From assembly GCF_900187645.1 (NCBI RefSeq), contig NZ_FYEE01000004.1, positions 186,001 through 250,000 of the forward strand: a stretch of DNA of 64,000 nt. The letters are read 5' to 3'. The translations under genes and the position numbers were made by a program. This stretch comes from Pseudomonas sp. Irchel 3E20 (GTDB lineage Bacteria; Pseudomonadota; Gammaproteobacteria; Pseudomonadales; Pseudomonadaceae). The notes under the pieces are model-generated. The model ran no database searches, was not told where the DNA came from, and saw only the letters and a program-made list of their open reading frames with translations. Of this stretch, positions 26,681-35,686 are shown one piece after another (the stretch's first letter is position 1; each line of letters opens with the position of its first letter).

Positions 26681-26765
26681 CACCTCCAACCTGGAGAATC
26701 TACATGCGTGCCATGGTTCTGGATGGCGCTGTTGCGCACAGGTCAGTTCAACGACGCGACAATGC

Positions 26766-27677
26766 TCATTCCCTGACACGCGACCTGACCACCAACAGAC
26801 TGCCCGGCACAGAGTACAACGCCCGCTCTGTATTGCTGCCGATCAACCGATCGAGCCCCACCCGATGCGCAGTACCCATCACCACGACATCGGCCAGGTA
26901 TTGCTCGACAAACTCACTGATCACCGGCACCGGCAGTCCCATGACGAAATGCCGTCGCTCCGGTGGCACCCCGTGACGCTCCGCCAGTGCAACAAACGCC
27001 TGGTGCAAGGATTGACGCAGTTCTTCGCTCAGATCCACGCCCCAACCGCCCCCGGCCAATGGCGCGTCGCTGTTGAAAGCAGGCGATAGGTCATAGGCGT
27101 AAAGCAGGTGCAACGGCGTATCGCATTGCAGGGCCAGGACGTTGGCCGTCTGAATGATGGTGTCGTTCAAACCGCTCAATTGTGTCGACGGATCGAACGG
27201 ATCCACTGCCGCCACGATTCGGTGCGGCAAGCTGTAACGAACGTGGTTGACCAGATGCACGGGGATCGGGCATTCACGCAACAAGTGACAATCGAGCGGG
27301 GTGATGAACACTCGCTTGAGCACAGGTTCAAGGGTTACATCCTTGATCAACAGGTCGGGTTTGAGATCCTCGACCGTCTTCAAGATATCCAGCAGTGCAT
27401 GGGTGGTGAAGACGGCCTTGACCGTCACCTCCAGCCCCAGGTCGCTGAGTCGATCGAGCTCTTCGGCCTCCCAGCGGCGGTAGCGACGCAAATACCGCTG
27501 TTGCTCTGCGTCATCGACTTTTTCTTGCCATAAATGCACCACCGGTGCCGGTTCGACAAAGGCCCGCACATCCAGTACGGCCCCGGCTGCCTTGGCCAAG
27601 GCGACGGCACGTAGCTGGGCGGGAGATTGATGCAGGGTTTGGTCAGCGATCAGCAGAAAACGTTGATATTGCCCCAT
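26766..27677 (-). CDS. Universal stress protein, two Usp domains
   Basis: This 303-residue tandem Usp protein begins MGQYQRFLLIADQTLHQSP and has the C-terminal segment VVMGTAHRVGLDRLIGSNTE. The ATG at 27677 follows GGAGG with six-base spacing; the in-frame extension to 27725 is not Usp-like. It is convergent with the Anr-type regulator gene. A perfect Anr box lies 75 bp upstream of the start, shared with the divergent acetyltransferase gene. Confidence 0.9.
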   Translation of the reverse strand: MGQYQRFLLIADQTLHQSPAQLRAVALAKAAGAVLDVRAFVEPAPVVHLWQEKVDDAEQQRYLRRYRRWEAEELDRLSDLGLEVTVKAVFTTHALLDILKTVEDLKPDLLIKDVTLEPVLKRVFITPLDCHLLRECPIPVHLVNHVRYSLPHRIVAAVDPFDPSTQLSGLNDTIIQTANVLALQCDTPLHLLYAYDLSPAFNSDAPLAGGGWGVDLSEELRQSLHQAFVALAERHGVPPERRHFVMGLPVPVISEFVEQYLADVVVMGTAHRVGLDRLIGSNTERALYSVPGSLLVVRSRVRE

Positions 27678-27751
27678 CACACACCTCCGTCCGACTCCGG
27701 TCGTACAGTGCCGGGATGTTTTCAAGACTGCGCTCTATCAGCTGGCGCGGT

Positions 27752-27765
27752 TTGATTTACATCAA
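27752..27765. promoter_or_regulatory. Perfect Anr box between usp and GNAT gene
   Basis: TTGATTTACATCAA matches the consensus fully. It is 75 bp upstream of the usp start (27677) and 138 bp upstream of the acetyltransferase start (27903). Confidence 0.78.
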
Positions 27766-27902
27766 GCCCACGCAAACCGGTGCCGCCGGCACAGCTGTCT
27801 GATCCAGATCAGATTCAAACGTGGCCAGCGGAGTAGAAAAGAACTCAAACGCGAATTTTTTGCCGCATGCCAATCTTGCAAACCGCACTGGAGGAACACC
27901 CC

Positions 27903-28466
27903 ATGCTTACCGTCAAAGACCACAACGATCGGGCCGCGGCCACCTATGCCGCGGTCGACGGCCAATACTGGATAGAAGCGCTCAGGGACGGTCGCCACGT
28001 TTTGATCCGACCACTGGCGCAGAAGGATCGCGACCGTGAATACGCTTTCATCAAACGGCTGTCTCCCGAATCCAGTCATATGCGCTTTCTCGCGCAGATC
28101 AGCGAACCCGGCGCTGCGATGCTCAATCAGTTGATGGACACGGACAACAAACAGCGTGTGGCCTACATCGCCCTGGTCCATGACAACGGGCAACTGGTCG
28201 AGATCGGTATCAGCCGTTACGCGGCCACCCGTGAGCAGGAGTGTGAATGTGCCGTCACGGTCGCCGATGAATGGACGCACCTGGGCCTGGGCGCATTGCT
28301 GATGGACCACCTGATCAAGGCAGCCCGCAAAAACGGCTTTCGCCAGATGTATTCAGTGGACTCGTCCAGCAATGCCCCCATGCGCGACCTGGCCAAGGCG
28401 CTCGGATTCGAAACGCACAATGATCCCGACGACAGCCATCAGGTGATTCATCGACTTTACCTGTAG
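27903..28466 (+). CDS. GNAT-family N-acetyltransferase
   Basis: This 187-residue GNAT protein has the acetyl-CoA motif A as VTVADEWTHLGLGALLMDHL and a following AARKNGFRQMY strand-helix. The N-terminal RHVLIRPLAQKDRDREYAF resembles the GNAT domain of Pat/PatZ-type protein acetylases, although here the domain stands alone. The ATG at 27903 follows GGAGGAACACCCC. It acts in the cytoplasm on an unknown amine, possibly protein lysines. Position near an Anr box and Usp genes suggests an oxygen-limitation role. Confidence 0.85.
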   Translation: MLTVKDHNDRAAATYAAVDGQYWIEALRDGRHVLIRPLAQKDRDREYAFIKRLSPESSHMRFLAQISEPGAAMLNQLMDTDNKQRVAYIALVHDNGQLVEIGISRYAATREQECECAVTVADEWTHLGLGALLMDHLIKAARKNGFRQMYSVDSSSNAPMRDLAKALGFETHNDPDDSHQVIHRLYL

Positions 28467-28520
28467 AAAATCGCCCCCGCGATGTTCCCGCCAATGGCTC
28501 ATCGCGGGGCGATCCAGCCC

Positions 28521-29444
28521 TCAGGACTGCAGCTTTCTTCCTGGCTTGATCGCCAGCACACTGCACGGCGCCCGATGCAGGAGTTGCTCGGCGGTGGTTC
28601 CGATTAATTTGCTCAAGCCCCTGTGCTGCACCGTGCCCATGACAACGACATCGGTAAGGTGGTCCGAGACGAATTCACAGATACTCGGCACGGGTACCCC
28701 CTCAATGAAGTGACGACGTTCCGGAGGCACGCCGTGACGTTCAGCGATGGAGGCAAATGTCTCATGCTGTGCCGTTCCCAGCATCTCATAAACGCCGGTG
28801 GCCAGCGGCAATGCGCCAAAGCCCATGTCTTGGACGTATATAGCCGTCCAGTCATACACATGCAGCAACTCAAGACTGGCATCACAGACCGCCGCCAGTT
28901 TCGCCGCTGCCTCGATAATCTGGTCGTTGAACACACGGTCCTGATCTTCATCGCGCAACACATCAATGATGGCCAGCACGTTGCGTGGTCGGGCATTCAA
29001 CGCAGTCGTCACCAGATGCACCGGTACAGGACAATCGCGCAGCAGCTGCCAATCCAGCGGAGTAAAAAATACTCGCTTGAACGCTGACTCTTCCTGGGCG
29101 TCCTTGATGATCAACATCAGCGGCATCTCATTGATGAAGTTCAGAATCTCCTCATAAGGATGCTGTACCCATACCACCTCGCTGGTGACCTCGACACCCT
29201 GCTTGCTCATCAATCCGGCCTGCTCCACGAGCCATTGGCGATGGGTTTGCAAATAGCCGTCCCGAGCCCGCTTGAATTGTTCCGGGGCGAACAGCCCGGC
29301 CACCGCCAGGGCCTGGGAATAGTCGAACGCCACGATATGCAACGGAAATTGCATCGCGAGCGCCAGCGCAGCAGCCCGGTCAAATGCCGGTGTCCGAGCC
29401 ATGGTTGAAGGAGCGATCAAGAGTAAACGTTGAGATTGCGACAT
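28521..29444 (-). CDS. Universal stress protein, two Usp domains
   Basis: This 307-residue tandem Usp protein begins MSQSQRLLLIAPSTMARTPA and has the C-terminal segment VVMGTVQHRGLSKLIGTTAE. The ATG at 29444 follows GAGG with seven-base spacing. The N-terminal domain resembles that of the 22967-23914 and 32454-33374 paralogues (FDRAAALA...LHIVAFDY), suggesting duplication within the block. An Anr-like site with one mismatch lies 73 bp upstream. Confidence 0.9.
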   Translation of the reverse strand: MSQSQRLLLIAPSTMARTPAFDRAAALALAMQFPLHIVAFDYSQALAVAGLFAPEQFKRARDGYLQTHRQWLVEQAGLMSKQGVEVTSEVVWVQHPYEEILNFINEMPLMLIIKDAQEESAFKRVFFTPLDWQLLRDCPVPVHLVTTALNARPRNVLAIIDVLRDEDQDRVFNDQIIEAAAKLAAVCDASLELLHVYDWTAIYVQDMGFGALPLATGVYEMLGTAQHETFASIAERHGVPPERRHFIEGVPVPSICEFVSDHLTDVVVMGTVQHRGLSKLIGTTAEQLLHRAPCSVLAIKPGRKLQS

Positions 29445-29516
29445 GGGGCACCTCAGCACACGGCTATTTCAATCCGAGAGTAGAACCACAGATTGATTAC
29501 TCCTTGTTCCGACCAC

Positions 29517-29530
29517 TTGATTTTTATCAG
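29517..29530 (-). promoter_or_regulatory. Anr box, one mismatch, upstream of usp gene
   Basis: TTGATTTTTATCAG differs from the consensus only in the last base and lies 73 bp before the 29444 start codon. Confidence 0.65.
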
Positions 29531-29548
29531 TTGCGCGCGCGATATCCA

Positions 29549-30787
29549 TCAGAACAGCCCCATTCCTGCCCATAACGCCAGGGTCAGCAACACCTGGCCC
29601 GGGATCACGTAAGCGGCGAAGCGGCGCCCGCCGCTGACCCACGCCACCATGCATTTGCTGACGGAGTTGCTGCTGATCGCAATCAGTACAGGCCCGACAA
29701 TGGCATCAAAGGGTAACTGACCAGACTTGGCCAAGGTGGCAATCGACGCTGTGGAAGCATGTGCGTCGGCAAATCCGCTGAACGTTGCCGTCAACATTAC
29801 CCCCAGCTGGCCGAAATGGCTGAGCATCACAGACGAAACAAAGGTAATGCCGGTCATGGTCAATGTGACGATCAGGGCCAGCTTGAGGTTGAACGCCCCA
29901 CCGACTTTAATCGGCTGGTTGGCCTCGATCGCTGACTTGGGAAACATCAGGCATCCCCCATACAACACCGTGGCGGCGGCTCCCGACATCAATGGCCCCC
30001 ACATATGGCGCAGCAAACCGGGATCGACCGCCCCCAGGATCAAGCCGACCTGCGTAACGGTGGCCATATTGGACAGGATCGCGGCCGCGCTCAGAACCTT
30101 GATATTGTTGGGCTGCCGGGCGACGAGATGACCCATGGCAGCGATCGTCACAGTGCTGGAAGCGAAACCGGAGGCAATGGCGCTGATCGCATATCCGTAG
30201 CGGGTCCCCAGGGCCCGAACGGCGATATGCCCAACTGCCCCCACTGCCATCAGCAATACGGTCAGACTGCAAATAGTGCGTAGATTGATGGCCGCGTAGG
30301 GACCGATAAAACGGTCCGGTGCCAAGGGGAGCACGACAAGCGCAGCCGTCAGCAGGATAAGGCCGTTGCCTAACTCCGCATCAGTCAATTGGCTGCGGGC
30401 AAAGTAGTGAAGCTTCTCCCGATAGGTCAGCAATCCTGCCATCACCACACCGACAGCAATCGCCAGCTCGGGGTTTGTGGCACACAACGCCCCCAATACC
30501 AACACCGTAAATAATGCTGCTTCGCTAGTCACCCCGGGGTCGTTGCTCAGGCTTCGCCAATAAGCCACGGTGACGAGCAACCCCAGAGCGATGGCCAGGA
30601 TGCCCACCAGCAAACCACCACCGACCTGCATCGCCACATAACCCAGCAACGCCGTAATGGCGAACGTCCGTAAACCGGCACAAGCGCGGGTTTCACCCTG
30701 ATCCTTGTGCCGTTCGCGCTCAAGACCGATGAGCATGCCAATCCCCAGCGCTGCGGCTGCTCCTGTCAGCCCAATGGCTCCGTTCAT
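29549..30787 (-). CDS. MgtC/SapB-DUF4010 family membrane protein
   Basis: This 412-residue polytopic membrane protein has an N-terminal MgtC/SapB-type region with GIGMLIGLERERHKD and RTFAITALLGYVAMQVGGG, followed by a DUF4010 C-terminal region (SGFADAHASTASIATLAKSG near residue 350). About ten or more hydrophobic segments are seen. MgtC-like proteins are tied to Mg2+ limitation, but the function of this two-part family is not established. The ATG at 30787 is preferred; a GTG at 30820 is possible and neither has a strong ribosome binding site. Confidence 0.8.
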   Translation of the reverse strand: MNGAIGLTGAAAALGIGMLIGLERERHKDQGETRACAGLRTFAITALLGYVAMQVGGGLLVGILAIALGLLVTVAYWRSLSNDPGVTSEAALFTVLVLGALCATNPELAIAVGVVMAGLLTYREKLHYFARSQLTDAELGNGLILLTAALVVLPLAPDRFIGPYAAINLRTICSLTVLLMAVGAVGHIAVRALGTRYGYAISAIASGFASSTVTIAAMGHLVARQPNNIKVLSAAAILSNMATVTQVGLILGAVDPGLLRHMWGPLMSGAAATVLYGGCLMFPKSAIEANQPIKVGGAFNLKLALIVTLTMTGITFVSSVMLSHFGQLGVMLTATFSGFADAHASTASIATLAKSGQLPFDAIVGPVLIAISSNSVSKCMVAWVSGGRRFAAYVIPGQVLLTLALWAGMGLF

Positions 30788-30832
30788 TGGATCGTCAACT
30801 GGTTGAACTGCGCCCCACACTGGTCCACGTTG

Positions 30833-31075
30833 TTACTCCACGCGGTCGACGTAGACACGCTTGCCATTGAAGTAAGCCGTTTGACGGTCAGGCATCGGTC
30901 TTGTGTCGTCTGCCCGGCCGGTACCACTTGGCCAGACATGTGGCGCCTCGATACGCGCCTTGAGTTGGCCAACAAACGCCGGTGCTTCTCCCAGCGTGTA
31001 GACGTTCACTTGCAAGGCATCCATGCACACGACCCAGCAATGGCTTGCCGGTCTCTCCTTGATATCAATGATCAT
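30833..31075 (-). CDS. Small conserved-looking protein of unknown function
   Basis: This 80-residue protein begins MIIDIKERPASHCWVVCMDA with an ideal GGAGG five bases before the ATG at 31075. The C-terminal half (RQTAYFNGKRVYVDRVE) is basic. No domain is recognised. It lies 38 bp downstream of the alcohol dehydrogenase stop on the same strand and is probably co-transcribed. Confidence 0.6.
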   Translation of the reverse strand: MIIDIKERPASHCWVVCMDALQVNVYTLGEAPAFVGQLKARIEAPHVWPSGTGRADDTRPMPDRQTAYFNGKRVYVDRVE

Positions 31076-31113
31076 AGAGACCTCCGTACAGCTTCGAGTA
31101 AACGAGGACACCC

Positions 31114-32187
31114 TCACGGGGTGATCGCGACCTTCATCACGCCATCCCGTTGGTGCGCAAACAATTCATAAGCCGCTTCAATATCATCGAGTTTGAAACG
31201 GTGGGTCACCAGCGGCGACAGGTCCACTCCACCGCTTTGCACCACTGCCATCAAGCGACGCATGCGCTCTTTCCCGCCCGGACACAGAGTGGTGACAATG
31301 CTGTAGTCCCCCAGCCCTGCAGCAAAGGCGTCCAGGGGAATGCGCAGATCGCTGGAGTAAACACCGAGGCTGGACAGTCGACCACCCGGACGTAGTACGC
31401 GCAGGGCAGATTCGAAAGTACCCTGGGTACCCAGCGCCTCGATGGACACATCGACACCGCGGCCATCAGTAAGCGCCATGATCTGCTCGACTACGTTACC
31501 GTCCTTGAAGTTGACCACATGGGTCGCACCCAATTGTCGTGCGACAGTCATCCGCTCGGCCACGGCATCCACGCCGATGATCGTCGTCGCGCCTTTGAGG
31601 CGCGCACCCGCGACCGCACACAGGCCGATGGGGCCAAGGGCAAACACGGCAACGGTATCGCCGATATTCACCTCACCTCGTTCGGCCCCCGAAAACCCGG
31701 TAGACATGATGTCCGGGCACATCAGAACTTGCTCGTCACTGAGTTCATCAGGAATCGGGCATAAATTGGCAAGGGCGTCCGGCACCAGCACGTACTCGGC
31801 CTGGCAGCCATCGATGATGTTGCCGAACTTCCAGCCGCCGGTTGCGCGAAAGCCATGGCGGGTGTCTGGTCCTTCCTGGGAGCCGCAGCCACACAGGCAG
31901 GCATAACTTTGCCCGCTGGGCGTGATGGCACCGGCAATCACCCGTTGCCCTTCGATAAAACCGCGCACCTGCGATCCCAGCCGCTCAATGACGCCCACCG
32001 GCTCGTGGCCCACGGTCAACCCTTTGGCCACAGGGTATTCACCGCGCAAGATGTGTACGTCAGTGCCACAAATAGTTGTGGTGGTGATACGGATCAATGC
32101 GTCCAGCGGTCCGACTTCAGGGACGGGCTTGTCTTCCAGTACGATTCGGTTCTTTTCGACAAAAACAGCCGCTCTCATGGTTGCCAT
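31114..32187 (-). CDS. Zinc-dependent alcohol dehydrogenase (MDR family)
   Basis: This 357-residue medium-chain dehydrogenase/reductase oxidises or reduces alcohols/aldehydes with NAD(P). Catalytic zinc ligands are visible as TICGTDVHIL (Cys) and GHEPVG (His-Glu), and the Rossmann segment as VAVFALGPIGLCAVAG. The usual structural-zinc four-cysteine loop is altered (YACLCGCGSQEG), as in the secondary-alcohol dehydrogenase subgroup. The ATG at 32187 follows AAGGAGGGG. A near-consensus Anr site 77 bp upstream suggests induction under low oxygen, fitting a fermentative role. It probably heads an operon with the small downstream gene. Confidence 0.88.
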   Translation of the reverse strand: MATMRAAVFVEKNRIVLEDKPVPEVGPLDALIRITTTTICGTDVHILRGEYPVAKGLTVGHEPVGVIERLGSQVRGFIEGQRVIAGAITPSGQSYACLCGCGSQEGPDTRHGFRATGGWKFGNIIDGCQAEYVLVPDALANLCPIPDELSDEQVLMCPDIMSTGFSGAERGEVNIGDTVAVFALGPIGLCAVAGARLKGATTIIGVDAVAERMTVARQLGATHVVNFKDGNVVEQIMALTDGRGVDVSIEALGTQGTFESALRVLRPGGRLSSLGVYSSDLRIPLDAFAAGLGDYSIVTTLCPGGKERMRRLMAVVQSGGVDLSPLVTHRFKLDDIEAAYELFAHQRDGVMKVAITP

Positions 32188-32263
32188 GGTGACCCCTCCT
32201 TTTACTTATGTAAGCCAAAGTCTGCAGGAGCCCAAAGACTGCGCCTGGGTATCGGACGAAAGA

Positions 32264-32277
32264 TTGATAATGGTCAA
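32264..32277 (-). promoter_or_regulatory. Anr box, one mismatch, upstream of alcohol dehydrogenase
   Basis: TTGATAATGGTCAA has one mismatch to TTGAT-N4-ATCAA and lies 77 bp before the 32187 start codon. Confidence 0.62.
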
Positions 32278-32342
32278 CAATTTCGTCACTGGACGAAGCC
32301 GGGACAACCGCACGTCGGGCAACACCCTCCATTCCCTTCCAT

Positions 32343-32356
32343 TTGACAAAGATCAA
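32343..32356 (+). promoter_or_regulatory. Anr box, one mismatch, upstream of last usp gene
   Basis: TTGACAAAGATCAA has one mismatch and lies about 98 bp before the usp start codon at 32454. Confidence 0.6.
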
Positions 32357-32453
32357 ACCCGGCGCCCTGAACAGCGGCAGGCTAGATTCAAGGCTTCACT
32401 GCCCAATAACACCGCAGCCATCGGGGCAAGCGATTACCTACCGGAGATCTGTC

Positions 32454-33374
32454 ATGTCCGATCAATTACGCTTCATGCTGGTCGTTTCGCCGTTGATGGA
32501 AAACAGCCCCGCCTTCGACCGGGCCGCTGCCTTGGCCAAGGCCTCAGGTGCTGCCCTGCACATCGTGGCGTTCGATTATCTTGAAGGGCTGGCGACTGCA
32601 GGATTGGTCAATGGACAGGCACTGGAACAGATGCGGCTGGGCTATGTCGAGCGCCATCGTCAGTGGCTCGAAGACCAGGCCCGCCCCCTGCGCAAGATCG
32701 GTGTGCACGTCACCACGGAAGTCGTCTGGGTCGAAAGGCCTTTGCAGGAAATCCTCATACATCTCAAAGAACAGCCGATGGCCGTATTGATCAAGGCACT
32801 GGAACACGAATCGCTGTTGTCACGCCTGATGTTTACGCCATTGGATATCCACCTGCTACGTGAATGCCCGGTGCCCCTGCATTTTGTCAGTCATTCGCAC
32901 AACACTTTACCGCGCAAGATCGTCGCCGCCGTTGACCCTTTTCATTCTGATGAGCAATACGAAGGCTTCAACGACCGTATTCTGCGCGAGGCCTCCAAAC
33001 TGGCGAGCACCTGTAATGCAGAACTGGACGTGATCTACGCCCATGACCTTTCCAGCATCAGTGCGGACGAGTTCGGTTTCAGCAATGGATCGGCGTTTTT
33101 CTCCTCGGGAAAAGCCAAGTCGCTGTTCAAGGCGCAGGCTGATGCGTTTCGCGACCTTTCTGAACGCAATGGTATCCCGCCGGAACACCAGCACATGATC
33201 ATGGGCAATCCGGCCAAGGTGCTGTCCAGCTATGCGCAGGCCTATGACACCGATGTGATTGTAATGGGACGCGTTGGACACCGTAGCATGGAGCGGTTGG
33301 TTGGCAGTACGGTAGAACATCTGCTGTACAAGTTACCCTGCAGCGTGTGGGTAGTTTCCCCGGAAAAAATCTGA
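32454..33374 (+). CDS. Universal stress protein, two Usp domains
   Basis: This 306-residue tandem Usp protein begins MSDQLRFMLVVSPLMENSPA and has the C-terminal segment VIVMGRVGHRSMERLVGSTV. The ATG at 32454 follows CCGGAG with suitable spacing; the in-frame upstream extension is not Usp-like. It is the only plus-strand member of the five usp genes and is divergent from the alcohol dehydrogenase operon, each side having its own Anr-like site. Confidence 0.9.
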   Translation: MSDQLRFMLVVSPLMENSPAFDRAAALAKASGAALHIVAFDYLEGLATAGLVNGQALEQMRLGYVERHRQWLEDQARPLRKIGVHVTTEVVWVERPLQEILIHLKEQPMAVLIKALEHESLLSRLMFTPLDIHLLRECPVPLHFVSHSHNTLPRKIVAAVDPFHSDEQYEGFNDRILREASKLASTCNAELDVIYAHDLSSISADEFGFSNGSAFFSSGKAKSLFKAQADAFRDLSERNGIPPEHQHMIMGNPAKVLSSYAQAYDTDVIVMGRVGHRSMERLVGSTVEHLLYKLPCSVWVVSPEKI

Positions 33375-33674
33375 ACGATGGATAAAGCGCGTTTCAACAA
33401 AATAGGTAACGGGAGAATAAGGAATGAACGCTCAAATGACCGGGGTTACCTAGTTTTGGCATCCAACACACTTTTCGACTTAGGCAGCACTCCCTCATTA
33501 GACTATGTATGCTTAACCACCAATGGCATTGCGCCATAATTTACGCAAAATTCATAACCGTCTTTGAGGTCTAGCAGGCAAACGTAGACCGTCAAACGTA
33601 TGAAATTCGTCTTTTCAATTAGGTCAAGAGATTCAGTGAATTGAGTCAGAAATCTTTACATTGTCATAAAAATG

Positions 33675-33710
33675 AAAAGAAGAAAAAAACACGGTGTATT
33701 TTCTTCTTTT
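33675..33710. repeat. A/T inverted repeat, possible bidirectional terminator
   Basis: AAAAGAAGAAAA and its exact complement TTTTCTTCTTTT are separated by 12 nt (which includes ACAC/GTGT). The A/T arms could act as a weak terminator for the usp gene on the left. Confidence 0.45.
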
Positions 33711-33783
33711 TGACTCTGAGGAGGGTGTGGACTAGGAAATGCGGGGCTTTCGGGGGGATCGGTTTTCAAGGGCTGGTCACAAT

Positions 33784-33798
33784 CGCCGACTGTCGGCG
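33784..33798. repeat. Perfect 15-bp palindrome
   Basis: CGCCGAC-T-GTCGGCG is a perfect dyad with a 1-bp centre, operator-like in size, about 200 bp upstream of the membrane protein gene. Confidence 0.4.
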
Positions 33799-33826
33799 TT
33801 GATAATATCTCTGATAAAGCGGCGCG

Positions 33827-33871
33827 CCGCCGCCGGCATTCCCAAAGGCGAGTTTTATTGGCCGGCGGTGG
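33827..33871. repeat. GC-rich hairpin upstream of membrane protein gene
   Basis: CCGCCGCCGGC pairs with GCCGGCGGTGG (11 bp, one wobble pair) across a 23-nt A/T-rich loop. It has no trailing T tract, so it is not a classical terminator; it may be a structured leader element. Confidence 0.45.
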
Positions 33872-33997
33872 AAGCCCCCACCCCCGGGCGTCCTGCCGTA
33901 TGAACAAAAACCCCACAAGTCGCAGTCTGTATCGACAGCAGATACAATCCGCCGCCTGCAGCTGAACGCAAACCCTACACGCCGAACTGAGGAAGCT

Positions 33998-35290
33998 ATG
34001 AAGATTGGTCAAATAACACCGAGTAGAGCCGCGCCCTTCCTGGCTCTGATTGCGATATGGATGTTGCTGGGGTTGTTTATCCACTCTTTCGCTGGTGGTA
34101 GCCCATCAAAACCGCACTGGAGTCAAAGATGGTGGAATGATGAAGTGGTTCTTCACTCGGCAGGCATACTGTGTCGATATAGAGCCTTTCCAATCAGCGA
34201 ACATTGGTTCTCACTAAGTGCACCTGGGATGGAGTGCAATGACCAAGAAAAACCAAACACGGTGAGCGACCTTGCAGATCAGCCCAATCTTCCGATTGTT
34301 TCATCTGAAACATTAGGCGGACAATCCGTTTACACGTCATTCCCGCCTGGAGCATTTATCATTGCTTCAGCATTCGTAAATCCTATCGCAAAATTTATGA
34401 CAGTCTCGGATCTGTCTGCACTCAAAATCTGGAATTGGTGTCTTGCTCTGGTCACTGCGCTAATCTTCGCAGTGACCCTAAGGCGAGTATGGCCTCAAGA
34501 TCTTAAACACCAGAACACCCTAATTGTTCTAGCGTGCCTACCCTTCTTAATAGCTGTTGAACCCATGCACTCACACCACCAAACACTGTGGGCGCACCAG
34601 GTCATGCAGCCAGTTATTGCCACTGCCCTGTATCTAATTGTGGGGAGGATGACGACACGTAGAGCTATTGCGCTGGGAACGCTGTGCTTCGTCGCTTGCT
34701 GGATCGAGTGGACAGCGTACCTGCTTTGCATAGCATGCTTCTTTGTCGTAGTAGTAAAATCCGAAAAAGACAGCCAACTAAAAAACGTGACTATATTTTC
34801 AATAACTACACTCCTAGGAGGACTTTCCGTTCTTGCTTATTACTGGCAACTCGTCGGAATAGAACCATATTTCCGGTCACTAACAGAAAGATTTACCAGC
34901 AGATCCGCCGCTGTCTCATACTACAATTGGGGGGACTGGCTTCTATCTCTGATGCAATCATTTGGCCCATGGATTGCTGCCATCGGCCTCTTGCTAATCG
35001 AGCTATTTACATATCGAAAAAATGATAGCAATACAAATATTCCAGCCACCTTAATAGCTGTATCAGCATTTATTCTTTTAGAAAATGCACTAATGCTTGA
35101 ACACGCCATTGTTTATACGTTCGACAGACTGAAGTGGGCATTTCTTATCGGCCTGCTGATTTACTCAATAGGGCGAAAGGCAATTTCGGCCAATGAGCGG
35201 TCTATCGTATGGGTAACAGTTATTCCGCTATTAGCATCCGCCTACTCTATCTACCAGTATATGGACATCTATAAACCATACTGGCGTTAG
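33998..35290 (+). CDS. AT-rich polytopic membrane protein of unknown function
   Basis: This 430-residue inner-membrane protein has about nine to eleven hydrophobic segments, beginning with PFLALIAIWMLLGLFIHSF. A periplasmic loop after the first segment carries HWSQRWWNDEVV and FPPGAFIIASAFVNP; this layout recalls GT-C-fold glycosyltransferases and O-antigen-type membrane proteins, but I see no diagnostic motif. The ATG follows GAGGAAGCT. The gene is clearly richer in A+T than its neighbours and stands alone, so horizontal acquisition is likely. No function is assigned. Confidence 0.75.
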   Translation: MKIGQITPSRAAPFLALIAIWMLLGLFIHSFAGGSPSKPHWSQRWWNDEVVLHSAGILCRYRAFPISEHWFSLSAPGMECNDQEKPNTVSDLADQPNLPIVSSETLGGQSVYTSFPPGAFIIASAFVNPIAKFMTVSDLSALKIWNWCLALVTALIFAVTLRRVWPQDLKHQNTLIVLACLPFLIAVEPMHSHHQTLWAHQVMQPVIATALYLIVGRMTTRRAIALGTLCFVACWIEWTAYLLCIACFFVVVVKSEKDSQLKNVTIFSITTLLGGLSVLAYYWQLVGIEPYFRSLTERFTSRSAAVSYYNWGDWLLSLMQSFGPWIAAIGLLLIELFTYRKNDSNTNIPATLIAVSAFILLENALMLEHAIVYTFDRLKWAFLIGLLIYSIGRKAISANERSIVWVTVIPLLASAYSIYQYMDIYKPYWR

Positions 35291-35686
35291 GTCATCTCAC
35301 AGCGAGCCACTGCCAGTACGGCGCTCCGGTATAGCGTAAAGCGATACCGAAGCCCGGACTGAGTGTGAATTCACCGGCAGTGGCGTTGAACTGAACGTTA
35401 TTGATAAAAACGGCCCCTGCTCCAATAAATGTAACTACCTGAACCAGCCTGTTCTATTAATTATTTTTTTACCGCTCCAAAAACCCCACATTCAACGCCG
35501 CGATTTGATGCCTGATGCTGTGCTCCCGATCTCTTTCAGAAGCCAGCGGCCATGATGCGGCCCGATGCCAAAGTTGAAAAAGTGTAGCTCTACCCTAAAC
35601 CCGTAGATCGCCTCTGGTTCCCTAGACACTCTCCAGACCAATGCTCGGGCAGGCAGCAGCAACTAGGCCGCGCCTGCCCTTGGGCA
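35291..35686. other. Intergenic DNA between membrane protein and TonB receptor genes
   Basis: No gene is visible. A T-rich run at 35464-35471 could terminate transcription. Nothing else is recognised. Confidence 0.4.

Larger units (their letters stand above)
33375..33997. other. Intergenic DNA with three inverted repeats
   Basis: No gene is supported. It holds a 12-bp-stem A/T inverted repeat at 33675-33710, a perfect 15-bp palindrome at 33784-33798 and a GC-rich hairpin at 33827-33871. Base composition switches sharply within the stretch, which suggests a junction of DNA of different origin. Confidence 0.45.

Noticed and set aside
25970..26779. 269-codon minus frame opposite the Anr-type regulator
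   Set aside because: The plus-strand protein has intact FeS cysteines and HTH; the antisense frame has no recognisable features.
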